From assembly GCA_020844525.1 (NCBI GenBank), contig JAJGAH010000141.1:1-6694 (forward strand): a stretch of DNA of 6,694 bases, written 5' to 3'. The translations under genes and the position numbers were made by a program. The notes under the pieces were generated by a model that was not told the DNA's origin, did not search any database, and was given only the letters and a program-made list of their open reading frames with translations. Positions 1-6,225 of the stretch are shown piece by piece. Position 1 is the first letter of the stretch. The number at the start of each line of letters is the position of its first letter. The DNA comes from Eubacterium sp. Lineage in GTDB: Bacteria; Bacillota; Clostridia; Lachnospirales; Lachnospiraceae.

Positions 1-64
1 AAAAGAAGCTGCCGCTGTCCGGTGTCAATTACTTAATATGACATCTGATAGCGGCAGTTTTTTT
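1..64. terminator. Intrinsic terminator, probably bidirectional
   Basis: The arms CTGCCGCT (9-16) and AGCGGCAG (50-57) form a perfect 8-bp stem. Inside it TGTCA (23-27) can pair with TGACA (39-43), giving a two-tier hairpin. Seven T residues follow on the plus strand (58-64). On the minus strand the stem is followed by a T-rich CTTCTTTT tract, the complement of bases 1-8. The stem begins 13 bases past the stop codon of the minus-strand C39-like gene, so it most likely ends that transcript. The cleaner T-run on the plus strand suggests it also ends a rightward transcript entering from outside the window. Seen directly in sequence; termination is inferred. Confidence 0.8.
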
Positions 65-70
65 ATCAAA

Positions 71-1003
71 TTATCTTGCGATACTCCAGATCGGTGCCCC
101 GTTATCCCGGGCTGAGTGCAGCTCGGAGATGATCTGGTCCGGAGTAAAGGGCTTCATCGTATTGTCAAGGCTGTTCGGGTCGGCAATGTTGACGGTTCCA
201 TCCGGATTGATGGAACGGAGGATCATGAAATGACCGTCATCCGTAAAGGTTCCGGGTCCCATTAATACGACAATGAGATTCCCGGAAGAAAGAACATTGG
301 AGATAGCGTCAGCAGTGCAATTGTCCTGCATGGATGTAACCGTAAAACCATAACTGGTCAGTGCATCGTAGATCAGACTGTGATAGGAGCCGTTTCCCGG
401 GCTGAATTCCTTGTGATCATATGCCCATTGTGCCATACTGACTGGCGTGATCTGCTCTCCGGTTTCCCCGAAAGCATTGGCGATCATTGCGATTACAGTA
501 GGACCGCAGCCGTAGGTGCTTAAGGGGTCGGTTCCACCCCAGAGGTAATTGCCCCAGTCCGGGTCTGTCTGATTGTAATATAGCATAGGGCCCATTGCAG
601 TATCTAACATGACATGGTAGTCGACCGCTTCCATCTTTTCCTTTCCGGAGGAGGAAACGGCGGATACTGCCTCTGTTGACATACTGTCCGCAGAAGTTCC
701 ATTTGAGGATGACAACGCAGCGGCTCCCGTGTCTGGAGATGGCTGCGTACTGTGTGTGCTGCCTGTCGGAATCTGGGATGTCTGTGAAGCTGCAGACCCC
801 GTGCTGCCCAGATAGTTGCGCACTGCTTTCACAAACGGGCCTGAACCCGCAATCAGTGCGCCAAGCGCAATCAACAGGAGAATTCTGCTGCCACGTTTGC
901 GCTGCTTTTCCATGGCGGCATTCTGCGCCGCCAGACGTGAACGGCGGCCGCGGGAATGTCTCCTGCGGCCGTCTATCTCTCTTTGCGTAGGTATTTTTCG
1001 CAT
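71..1003 (-). CDS. Membrane-anchored C39-like cysteine peptidase (papain-like fold)
   Basis: This 310-residue protein has a very basic N-terminus (residues 1-40, rich in Arg and Lys), one hydrophobic segment at about 41-56 (ILLLIALGALIAG core) and a Ser/Thr/Ala-rich linker at about 66-122. A folded domain fills 128-310. The charge pattern predicts an uncleaved signal anchor, with the tail inside and the domain outside the cell. The domain matches the C39_2 peptidase-like family: YYNQTDPDW (142-150, candidate oxyanion Gln145), YGCGPT with candidate nucleophile Cys166, GHFMIL with His258, and ADPNS with Asp275. All expected catalytic residues are present, so it may be active. The substrate is unknown; proteins of this family are often surface or wall-associated. 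The ATG at 1003 is preceded by AGGAAAG about 10 bases upstream. Met31 would drop the basic tail and has no good ribosome binding site. The gene follows cheB after 156 bases, and no link to chemotaxis is shown. Confidence 0.82.
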   Translation of the reverse strand: MRKIPTQREIDGRRRHSRGRRSRLAAQNAAMEKQRKRGSRILLLIALGALIAGSGPFVKAVRNYLGSTGSAASQTSQIPTGSTHSTQPSPDTGAAALSSSNGTSADSMSTEAVSAVSSSGKEKMEAVDYHVMLDTAMGPMLYYNQTDPDWGNYLWGGTDPLSTYGCGPTVIAMIANAFGETGEQITPVSMAQWAYDHKEFSPGNGSYHSLIYDALTSYGFTVTSMQDNCTADAISNVLSSGNLIVVLMGPGTFTDDGHFMILRSINPDGTVNIADPNSLDNTMKPFTPDQIISELHSARDNGAPIWSIAR

Positions 1004-1025
1004 ATTTTATATACTTTCCTGTACG

Positions 1026-1031
1026 ATTATA
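1026..1031 (-). promoter_or_regulatory. Possible -10 element for the C39-like gene
   Basis: The minus strand reads TATAAT, an exact sigma-A -10 consensus, 22 bases ahead of the ATG of the C39-like gene and just before its AGGAAAG ribosome binding site. No convincing -35 lies 16-18 bases upstream; a TTGAAC is present but 22 bases away, which is too far. If used, the leader would be only about 15-20 bases. The 156-base gap after cheB makes a separate promoter plausible, but this is weak evidence. Confidence 0.3.
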
Positions 1032-1159
1032 GTTCTCTGTCCGAATGCATGCTGTTCAAATCGTGCGATCTGCGTCAGGTATATTTCTGATATGCAGGAT
1101 CTGTTGCAGGACCCATTCAAGAACAATCTAAGATCCATGTAAGGATAGGTCTCAGACTG

Positions 1160-1750
1160 TTACCTCAGGGGCGATATGCCAAGCTCCTTGCGGATCATGG
1201 AAGGAATATGAATCAATGGGGTCTGATAATCGACAGCGCCTAATTTAAAGGCTTCCATGGGCATGCCATATACGACGCAGCTGTCCTTGTCCTGGCCGAT
1301 GGTAAATGCGCCCTTCTGGTGCATATGAAGCAGTCCCTTTGCGCCGTCAGCGCCCATTCCTGTCAGAATGATGCCTATTGCCCGATCACCGGCAGCTGAG
1401 GCAACGGAATCGAAGAGCACATCGACAGATGGGGCATGACCGTTTACCTTTTCCTCCTCTGTGACCGATACGCTATAGCCATTGCCCATACGGATTACAC
1501 GCATCTGCATGCCTCCCGGAGCGATCAGAATCAGACCGGGCTGAACAAGATCACCGTGCCTTGCCTCACGAACGGACATTTTGCAGATATGATTCAGGCG
1601 TTCCGCGTACATGGCGGTAAAGCCTGCAGGCAGGTGCTGCGTAACAACCACCCCCGGCGTATCTGCCGGCAGATCCCGCACGACACTGAGAATTGCTTCG
1701 GTTCCCCCTGTAGAGGCACCAATGGCGATGATATTTCTGGTGTATTTCAT
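1160..1750 (-). CDS. cheB: CheB-type protein-glutamate methylesterase, catalytic domain only
   Basis: CheB removes methyl groups from (and deamidates) glutamyl/glutaminyl side chains of chemoreceptors, opposing CheR in adaptation. The 196 residues cover only the catalytic domain. The serine-hydrolase triad is visible: Ser13 in GASTGG, His39 in TQHLP, and Asp135 in TGMGADGAKG. The family signature VVYGMPMEA is at 159-167. Standard CheB is about 350 residues, with an N-terminal receiver domain phosphorylated by CheA. Here the protein begins directly at the hydrolase domain, and the sequence upstream is the end of cheR, so no receiver has been lost to a nearby frameshift. The ATG at 1750 lies 4 bases after the cheR stop, with AAGAAGG placed about 9 bases upstream inside the end of cheR, implying translational coupling. 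Activity may be constitutive or controlled by a partner. Function is firm; the regulation is inferred. Confidence 0.93.
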   Translation of the reverse strand: MKYTRNIIAIGASTGGTEAILSVVRDLPADTPGVVVTQHLPAGFTAMYAERLNHICKMSVREARHGDLVQPGLILIAPGGMQMRVIRMGNGYSVSVTEEEKVNGHAPSVDVLFDSVASAAGDRAIGIILTGMGADGAKGLLHMHQKGAFTIGQDKDSCVVYGMPMEAFKLGAVDYQTPLIHIPSMIRKELGISPLR

Positions 1751-1754
1751 TGCA

Positions 1755-2567
1755 CTATACCTTCTTCCTGTAGATCGCCGGCTTTATGTATTCGTAGGGA
1801 CAGGTGTTCCGGTTTACGCCCTCGGAATGGCCGATAAACAGATATCCGCCCGGGACAGTTGCACCATAGAATCTTTGTATCAGAGCATCCTTTACAGACT
1901 GATTAAAGTATATCATAACATTTCTACAGCAGATCAGATCAAATTTTTTCCGGAAATGTATGGGATCCATCAGATTAAAGATACGGAACAATACGTTTTT
2001 TCGGAGCCTGGGCGCAACCGTGTAAAGACCATCCGGTCTTCTGGTAAAATAACGTGATTTCCACCCTGCAGGCAGGTTATTGAGATTCTCTGCGCTGTAT
2101 ACGGGATTGACCGCCCTCTGGAGCATATCGGTGGATATGTCGGTGGCCAGTATCCTGGTATCCCAGCTCCCCTTGGCCTGGAAATAATCCATGACATACA
2201 TGGACAGATTATAGGGCTCTTCGCCGGACGAGCAGCCGGCACTCCATATGTTCACACAATGATCGTTTCTGTGCTGCTTCTCGATCCAGGGCAGAACGGT
2301 TGACTGCAGAAACTGGAAATGTGCCTCTTCCCGCATAAAGTAGGTGTAGTTTGTGGTCAGCCGTGCCAGCATCGGGTTCACCAGGTCCGGGCGTCTGCCG
2401 GAAATGATATCGAGTACATAATCATGAAAAGAGGTATAGCCGATCTGCGAGATCGGTACCGCAAGCCTGCTGGAGATCAGCTGGCTTTTCTTGTGCAGAT
2501 CGATACCGTAATGCTGCTGGATGTAGGACTGAAGAGATTGAAAATCTTCTGCTGTAAGAGGCTCCAT
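1755..2567 (-). CDS. cheR: Chemotaxis protein methyltransferase CheR
   Basis: CheR transfers methyl groups from S-adenosylmethionine to glutamates of chemoreceptor cytoplasmic domains. The 270 residues match the usual family length. An N-terminal helical domain (about 1-75) leads into TTNYTYFMRE (71-80), the equivalent of the conserved TTN-x-T-x-FFRE stretch. The SAM-binding core follows: IWSAGCSSGEEPY (107-119), ILATDIS (139-145), and FDLICCRNVMIYF (209-221). GGYLFIGHSEG (240-250) closes the domain. There is no TPR or other extension. The ATG at 2567 has AGGAG 7 bases upstream. It lies 271 bases after the cheW stop, a gap that holds a tandem repeat and may contain its own promoter, while cheB follows after only 4 bases. 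cheR and cheB therefore look like a two-gene methylation unit. Confidence 0.96.
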   Translation of the reverse strand: MEPLTAEDFQSLQSYIQQHYGIDLHKKSQLISSRLAVPISQIGYTSFHDYVLDIISGRRPDLVNPMLARLTTNYTYFMREEAHFQFLQSTVLPWIEKQHRNDHCVNIWSAGCSSGEEPYNLSMYVMDYFQAKGSWDTRILATDISTDMLQRAVNPVYSAENLNNLPAGWKSRYFTRRPDGLYTVAPRLRKNVLFRIFNLMDPIHFRKKFDLICCRNVMIYFNQSVKDALIQRFYGATVPGGYLFIGHSEGVNRNTCPYEYIKPAIYRKKV

Positions 2568-2675
2568 AAATGCACTCCTGTTTTCTCTGGGTCAATAAAA
2601 TAGCATATTTTGAAAATCCCGGTGCAGGTCTTTGATCTGGAATTCTCTGCTTTACATAAAAAGAACCACAGCACT

Positions 2676-2750
2676 TACCTGTATCAGACCGGCCTGTATC
2701 GTACATACATGTATAAGATATACCTGTATCAGATATATATGTATAGGCAG
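2676..2750. repeat. Five imperfect 15-bp tandem repeats
   Basis: Plus-strand units are TACCTGTATCAGACC, GGCCTGTATCGTACA, TACATGTATAAGATA, TACCTGTATCAGATA and TATATGTATAGGCAG. The shared core is nnnMTGTATMRnnnn. Units 1 and 4 share TACCTGTATCAGA exactly. On the minus (cheR-sense) strand the core reads CTGATACAGGTA. The 15-base period is a multiple of three, so one plus-strand frame reads as a Tyr-rich five-residue repeat, but that frame lacks a ribosome binding site and overlaps cheW. I treat it as noncoding. Confidence 0.85.
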
Positions 2751-2762
2751 AGATCTGATGAC

Positions 2763-2798
2763 CGGGCGGATGCTGTCAGTTCTGGATATATCCGTCCG
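2763..2798. repeat. Inverted repeat (hairpin) upstream of the tandem repeats
   Basis: CGGGCGGAT (2763-2771) pairs with ATCCGTCCG (2790-2798) through 8 Watson-Crick pairs and one G-T pair on the plus strand, around an 18-base loop. A second palindrome GGATATATCC (2784-2793) overlaps one arm and could fold alternatively. No T-run follows on either strand, so this is not a standard terminator. It may be an RNA processing or protein-binding site, or chance. Confidence 0.45.
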
Positions 2799-2838
2799 TT
2801 GTGTGCAGTGGTTCTGCTTGTCAATATGAGTGGGGAGA

Positions 2839-3330
2839 TTATCCCTGAACCAATGCGTGGCAGTCAAACGACATGGCTACCGTTCCATCATCAAGCTTGA
2901 GCATGCCGTTTGCAAGCTTCTGCGGATGGTGCAGAGGAAGAGGGTGGATCTCATTCATGTCAATGTCCAGGACGCTGCGCACATTGTCTGCGACGATTCC
3001 GATGGGTACGGAATCAATATTCAGTACGATAATACAGGTTTTGCTGTTGTAGTCTGCAGCTTCCTTTCCCATCATCTTCCGGATGTCTACGACCGGAAGG
3101 ATCTGCCCTCGCAGATTGATGATCCCTCTGACATAGTCCGGAACGACCGGAAGGGAGGTGATGGCGTGGTCGTTAATGATCTCAATGACGTATTCCGTGC
3201 TGAGGAAAAGCACAAGTCCGCCGGATTCAAAGACGAGGCACCTTTTCAGATCACGGGTTTCTTCCTCAGTGTCTGCAGGAATATCGCTGATCACATCTGA
3301 CAGAGATTCTTTCTTGATTGTTTCTTCCAT
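2839..3330 (-). CDS. cheW: Chemotaxis coupling protein CheW
   Basis: CheW joins chemoreceptor tips to the P5 domain of CheA in the membrane-associated signalling array. From the chosen start it has 163 residues, the usual size for a single CheW domain. After an acidic leader (1-27), the double beta-barrel fold begins at about 29. The diagnostic stretch VPDYVRGIINLRGQILPVVD lies at 63-82, with the conserved Arg-Gly of VRG. The strand-rich C-terminal half ends NGMLKLDDG (141-149) and SFDCHALVQ. The reading frame can be extended to a TTG at 3360, overlapping cheA by 14 bases. The ATG at 3330 is preferred because AAGGAAAGAGG sits 7 bases before it. With that start, 16 bases separate it from the cheA stop, so the two genes should be co-translated in balanced amounts. 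Confidence 0.95.
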   Translation of the reverse strand: MEETIKKESLSDVISDIPADTEEETRDLKRCLVFESGGLVLFLSTEYVIEIINDHAITSLPVVPDYVRGIINLRGQILPVVDIRKMMGKEAADYNSKTCIIVLNIDSVPIGIVADNVRSVLDIDMNEIHPLPLHHPQKLANGMLKLDDGTVAMSFDCHALVQG

Positions 3331-3346
3331 TGCTATGCCTCTTTCC

Positions 3347-5554
3347 TTATGCGTTTTCAACTGCTGCAGCGTAGATGCCGGCTACATCAAGGATGATACT
3401 GATATTGCCGTCACCGAGAATGGTGCAGCCGCTGATACCGACGTTTTTCAGATCATAGTTGTTAAAATAGGTCGGAAGAGGCTTTACGACAACCTGCTGT
3501 TCACCGATCAGGTCATCTGCGTAAAGCACGCAGGATTTGTCGCCTGCCTCCAGCCAGATCATGATGCCCTCTTCGACATTTGCATCATATTTGGATGGTA
3601 TATTGTAGAAACGGCCAAGACGTACGATAGGATAAAAATTGCCCATCCGTTCAATCATTTCGTTGCCGTATTCGTCAAGGATGATATCGCCTGCAGTCAC
3701 CTTGAAGGACTGGTTGATATTGGAGATCGGTATGGTGAAGATGGAATCTCCGACAGTTACCTTCATGCCGTCGACAATTGCCATCGTCAACGGGATCTTC
3801 AGCGTTATGGTTGTGCCCTTCCCGTATTCACTGTCAATCCGGACAGCACCGCCTACTGCTTCGACATTCTTTTTCACGACATCCATTCCGACACCGCGTC
3901 CGGAGTATTCTGTCACTTCCTTGTTGGTGGAGAAACCGGGAAGCAGAATCAGATTCAGGGCTTCCCGCGGTGAATAGGAGGATTTTGGCTTTGTCAGAAG
4001 CTCCTTCTGTTCCGCCTTGTCCAGGATGGTTTTATAGTCCATCCCATATCCGTCATCCGTAACAGAAATGACTACTTCACTGCTGGTATGGGAAGCGGAG
4101 AGAATGATTTCTCCCTGAGGATTTTTGCCTGCCCTGATTCGTTCCGCGGCAGTTGCCTCAATGCCATGGTCCATACTGTTACGCACAATGTGCATGATCG
4201 GGTCCTGGATGCTGTCTACAATGCTCTTATCTACCTCGGTTTCCTCGCCGACAATCGTCAGCTTCACATCCTTGCCCAGCTTGGACTTCATGTCTCTGAC
4301 GATGCGGTTCATCTTCTGAAAGACACCGGAGATCGGAACCATGCGCAGGGACATGGAGATGTCCTGCAGATCATCCGTCAGCTTCCGTAGCTGCCTTGCA
4401 GACTTGTTGAAATTGTCATAGGCCTCCTGCGGGAGCATCTTCAATACCGGGGAGGAGGTCACCATGGACTCTGTAATCACAATTTCTCCCACCAGGTTCA
4501 TGAGGCTGTCCAGCTTCTGGAGATTCACACTGATCAGGCTCTGCTTGATGGGCGTTGCTTTTTTCGCTGTCTCAGAAGTGGATTTTGCCTTTTGCGTGTT
4601 CTTTTGCGGAGCAGAAGAAGCGGGGGCGCCGCTGCTCTTTTTTTCAGGAGAGTTTGCCGGCACAGCCTCTTTTTTCTCTTCCGCAGGTCTGGGAGCATCG
4701 ATAACCTCAAAGGAACGGATATGATTCTGGGATTTTAATATGCCCAGTGCCTTCTGGCAATCATCCGCCTGATCGAAGGCAAGGAAAAAACCATTGTCGA
4801 TAATCTGCTGTGCGGTTGACGGATCAGAATCCATATGCTCTGGATAGGTGCGGAAGGGAATCCCGCAATCCTGAAGCGCATTCACAATCATATAGGCGCG
4901 CAGATTTTCCATCCCGACACCCTCTTCCAGAAAGATGTGGATGAACTGCTGGGCGGCTGCATCTTCAGGAAGCCCGGCAAGCTTTGCGTTGACTGCAGCT
5001 GTATTGTCGATATTGGAGACGGCGCTGCCATCTGCCGCATCTGCTGTCTGCGCTTTTTCAGGGGCTCCCGGATCTTTTTCGGTTCCGGGCACGCTTCCTG
5101 CATTTCCGGAAGAAGCGGAGGCGGCTGCGTCGGATTCTCCTTTGACCTCGTCCTTTTTCAGGCGATCCAGGAAGGCGGATACCGTAGCGATAAAATCATC
5201 GACATTTTCTGTGAGAGGCTCTCCGTTTTCAACCTTTTCGATTTCTGCACGAAGCCGGTCCTCAGACTTGAACATCAGGTCGAAGAGGTCCTTCTTGTCC
5301 GCTGCAGAGACAAAGTCGATTCCTTTATCACGGATAAAAAAGAACAGGTCTTCAATCTTGTGCGCAATCGTGGAGATGGAATTGAAGGACATCATCGCGG
5401 AGGAGCCCTTGATGGTGTGCATAATCCGGAAGATTTCGTTTACATCATCGGTAGAAAAATCCCCCTCCTTCTCATCTGACATAAGCATCTCATCAAGCTT
5501 GTCAAGGAGCTCATTTTCCTCGAAGAGGTAGGCTTCAAGCATACTTTCATCCAT
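3347..5554 (-). CDS. cheA: Chemotaxis sensor histidine kinase CheA
   Basis: CheA is the cytoplasmic kinase of the chemoreceptor array; it autophosphorylates on histidine and passes phosphate to CheY. All five domains are visible in 735 residues. P1 (about 1-130) carries the phospho-acceptor His46 in MHTIKGSS. An Ala/Ser-rich linker (about 140-195) leads to a P2 response-regulator docking domain (about 200-286), and a second Lys/Ala/Ser/Pro-rich linker covers 287-335. P3, the dimerisation helices, spans about 338-410 (LDSLMNLVGEIVI). P4, the ATPase, has the N-box HIVRNSMDHGIE (455-466), G1 box DDGYGMD (500-506), F-box LLPGFSTN (537-544) and G2 box GRGVGMDVV (552-560). P5, the CheW-like regulatory domain, covers about 590-735. 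All catalytic boxes are intact. The ATG at 5554 has AAGGGA about 11 bases upstream. It follows flgB after 57 bases and is tightly linked to cheW. Confidence 0.97.
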   Translation of the reverse strand: MDESMLEAYLFEENELLDKLDEMLMSDEKEGDFSTDDVNEIFRIMHTIKGSSAMMSFNSISTIAHKIEDLFFFIRDKGIDFVSAADKKDLFDLMFKSEDRLRAEIEKVENGEPLTENVDDFIATVSAFLDRLKKDEVKGESDAAASASSGNAGSVPGTEKDPGAPEKAQTADAADGSAVSNIDNTAAVNAKLAGLPEDAAAQQFIHIFLEEGVGMENLRAYMIVNALQDCGIPFRTYPEHMDSDPSTAQQIIDNGFFLAFDQADDCQKALGILKSQNHIRSFEVIDAPRPAEEKKEAVPANSPEKKSSGAPASSAPQKNTQKAKSTSETAKKATPIKQSLISVNLQKLDSLMNLVGEIVITESMVTSSPVLKMLPQEAYDNFNKSARQLRKLTDDLQDISMSLRMVPISGVFQKMNRIVRDMKSKLGKDVKLTIVGEETEVDKSIVDSIQDPIMHIVRNSMDHGIEATAAERIRAGKNPQGEIILSASHTSSEVVISVTDDGYGMDYKTILDKAEQKELLTKPKSSYSPREALNLILLPGFSTNKEVTEYSGRGVGMDVVKKNVEAVGGAVRIDSEYGKGTTITLKIPLTMAIVDGMKVTVGDSIFTIPISNINQSFKVTAGDIILDEYGNEMIERMGNFYPIVRLGRFYNIPSKYDANVEEGIMIWLEAGDKSCVLYADDLIGEQQVVVKPLPTYFNNYDLKNVGISGCTILGDGNISIILDVAGIYAAAVENA

Positions 5555-5611
5555 AGTGTTTTAATTCCCTTCTTCTTGCTTTTTCTCGCTTTATAATCAC
5601 GTGTGCGGCAG

Positions 5612-6001
5612 TCAGAAATTCTTTGCGGCGGAATCCAGACGCTTGAGGTCACCGCTGACAGAATTTACCAGCATCTGATAGGAATACGTGGTTTTGACCA
5701 GATCTACCTGCTCCTGGTCCATGTCCACATTGTTCCCGTCCAGACGCGAGGATTCGTTCTCCGTCGTCTTTACCGATCCGACTGTTCTGCGAATTGCCTG
5801 GTCAGTGTGTACAGAAGGCGTTTCTGTCCGCTGGGCATTCCTGATCTGGCGGCCCAGTGCATCCTCAAATGTGAGGTACTGCGATTTGTATCCTGGAGTG
5901 TCTACATTCGCAATATTCATAGCGGTGATGTTCTGACGCTGCCAGAGCAGGTCAAGCGCCTTTTCATCCATGGTAACCTCATTGCCATATATTCTGCTCA
6001 T
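5612..6001 (-). CDS. flgB: Flagellar basal-body rod protein FlgB
   Basis: FlgB forms the part of the proximal rod nearest the MS ring of the flagellar basal body and is exported by the flagellar type III apparatus. From the chosen start it has 129 residues, the usual family length. The rod-protein signature NIANVDTPGYK is at 29-39. The FlgB-type C-terminal stretch SRLDGNNVDMDQE is at 85-97, followed by the helix that packs in the rod (VDLVKTTYSYQMLVNSVS). An in-frame ATG at 6031 would add ten residues but has no ribosome binding site. The ATG at 6001 has AAAGGA about 9 bases upstream and gives the normal start. In most genomes flgC and fliE follow flgB; here cheA follows after 57 bases. It is the first gene of the leftward run and is divergent from the gene at 6282. 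Confidence 0.94.
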   Translation of the reverse strand: MSRIYGNEVTMDEKALDLLWQRQNITAMNIANVDTPGYKSQYLTFEDALGRQIRNAQRTETPSVHTDQAIRRTVGSVKTTENESSRLDGNNVDMDQEQVDLVKTTYSYQMLVNSVSGDLKRLDSAAKNF

Positions 6002-6040
6002 TTCTGCAAATCCTTTCTGCTGCCTTGCCATATGCTTTTT

Positions 6041-6053
6041 ATATCGTCGATAT
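6041..6053. repeat. Small perfect palindrome upstream of flgB
   Basis: ATATCGTCGATAT has two perfect 6-base arms around a single base, about 40 bases ahead of the flgB start. It could be an operator half-site pair or a small leader hairpin. AT-rich palindromes of this size also arise by chance, so support is modest. Confidence 0.35.
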
Positions 6054-6105
6054 TCTGAAAAATATAATTCGGACTTTCATCGGGGAATCTGTTTTCTGCG
6101 TATCA

Positions 6106-6117
6106 CCTTATATAAGG
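6106..6117. repeat. Perfect 12-base palindrome CCTTATATAAGG
   Basis: CCTTATATAAGG is fully self-complementary with no spacer. It overlaps the -35 region of the proposed rightward sigma-28 promoter and lies between the divergent genes. That position fits an operator for a dimeric regulator, but no regulator is identified. Confidence 0.45.
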
Positions 6118-6135
6118 GATTCAATCTGCCGATAA
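6109..6135 (+). promoter_or_regulatory. Candidate sigma-28 (SigD/FliA) flagellar promoter
   Basis: GCCGATAA (6128-6135) is an exact match to the flagellar sigma-28 -10 element. Eleven bases upstream is TATATAAG (6109-6116), whose first four bases match three of four in the TAAA core of the -35. The 11-base spacing between the two 8-mers is the consensus value. Transcription would start near 6142 and give a leader of about 140 bases for the gene at 6282. The genomic setting beside flgB and che genes supports a flagellar sigma factor. The match is visible; activity is inferred. Confidence 0.55.
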
Positions 6136-6149
6136 AGTAATATAAGTAT

Positions 6150-6178
6150 AGTATACCGCGATGCAGGAATGATTTCAT
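6150..6178 (-). promoter_or_regulatory. Weak sigma-A-like promoter candidate for the flgB run
   Basis: On the minus strand ATGAAA (plus-strand 6173-6178) is followed, after 17 bases, by TATACT (plus-strand 6150-6155). The -35 matches four of six consensus bases and the -10 five of six. It points toward flgB with a leader of about 140 bases and would fire across the rightward sigma-28 candidate. It is the best leftward candidate I found in the divergent region, but it is weak. Confidence 0.28.
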
Positions 6179-6193
6179 CAATGATTTCGAAGA

Positions 6194-6225
6194 GATGACT
6201 TCGATTTCAGATGACCTCGATTTCG
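6194..6225. repeat. Tandem duplication of a 16-base unit
   Basis: GATGACTTCGATTTCA (6194-6209) is followed directly by GATGACCTCGATTTCG (6210-6225), with 14 of 16 bases identical. The repeat lies in the presumed leader of the gene at 6282 and abuts the hairpin at 6224-6242. Confidence 0.75.

Larger units (their letters stand above)
2568..2838 (-). other. cheW-cheR intergenic region (271 bases) with repeats, no gene
   Basis: I see no credible gene here on either strand. It contains a 5 x 15-bp imperfect tandem repeat (2676-2750), a 9-bp hairpin (2763-2798) with an internal GGATATATCC palindrome (2784-2793), and the cheR ribosome binding site next to 2567. A TTGACA-like -35 on the minus strand (2819-2824) has no matching -10 at 16-18 bases. 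I find no stem followed by a T-run, so there is no evident terminator between cheW and cheR, and read-through is possible. Confidence 0.7.

Noticed and set aside
1097..1136. GGATCT/AGATCC inverted repeat between cheB and the C39-like gene
   Set aside because: The arms are only six bases, the loop is 28 bases and no T-run follows, so it does not qualify as a terminator.
1829..1836. GCCGATAA sigma-28-like -10 on the plus strand inside cheR
   Set aside because: It is the complement of the codons for the conserved FIGH motif of CheR, has no forward gene behind it, and is best seen as chance.
2819..2824. TTGACA -35 on the minus strand after cheW
   Set aside because: No -10-like hexamer occurs 16-18 bases downstream.
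2610..2900. Plus-strand frame of 96 codons with a Tyr-rich five-residue repeat
   Set aside because: It starts with TTG, has no ribosome binding site, overlaps cheW antisense, and its repeat is explained by the 15-bp DNA period.
3331..3360. Extended cheW start at TTG 3360, overlapping the cheA end
   Set aside because: The ATG at 3330 has a strong AAGGAAAGAGG site at ideal spacing and gives a normal CheW length.
4835..5479. Long plus-strand open frames opposite cheA
   Set aside because: cheA has all five domains intact on the minus strand; the antisense frames lack ribosome binding sites and recognisable domains.
6002..6031. Extended flgB start at ATG 6031
   Set aside because: There is no ribosome binding site ahead of it, and the normal FlgB N-terminus begins at 6001.
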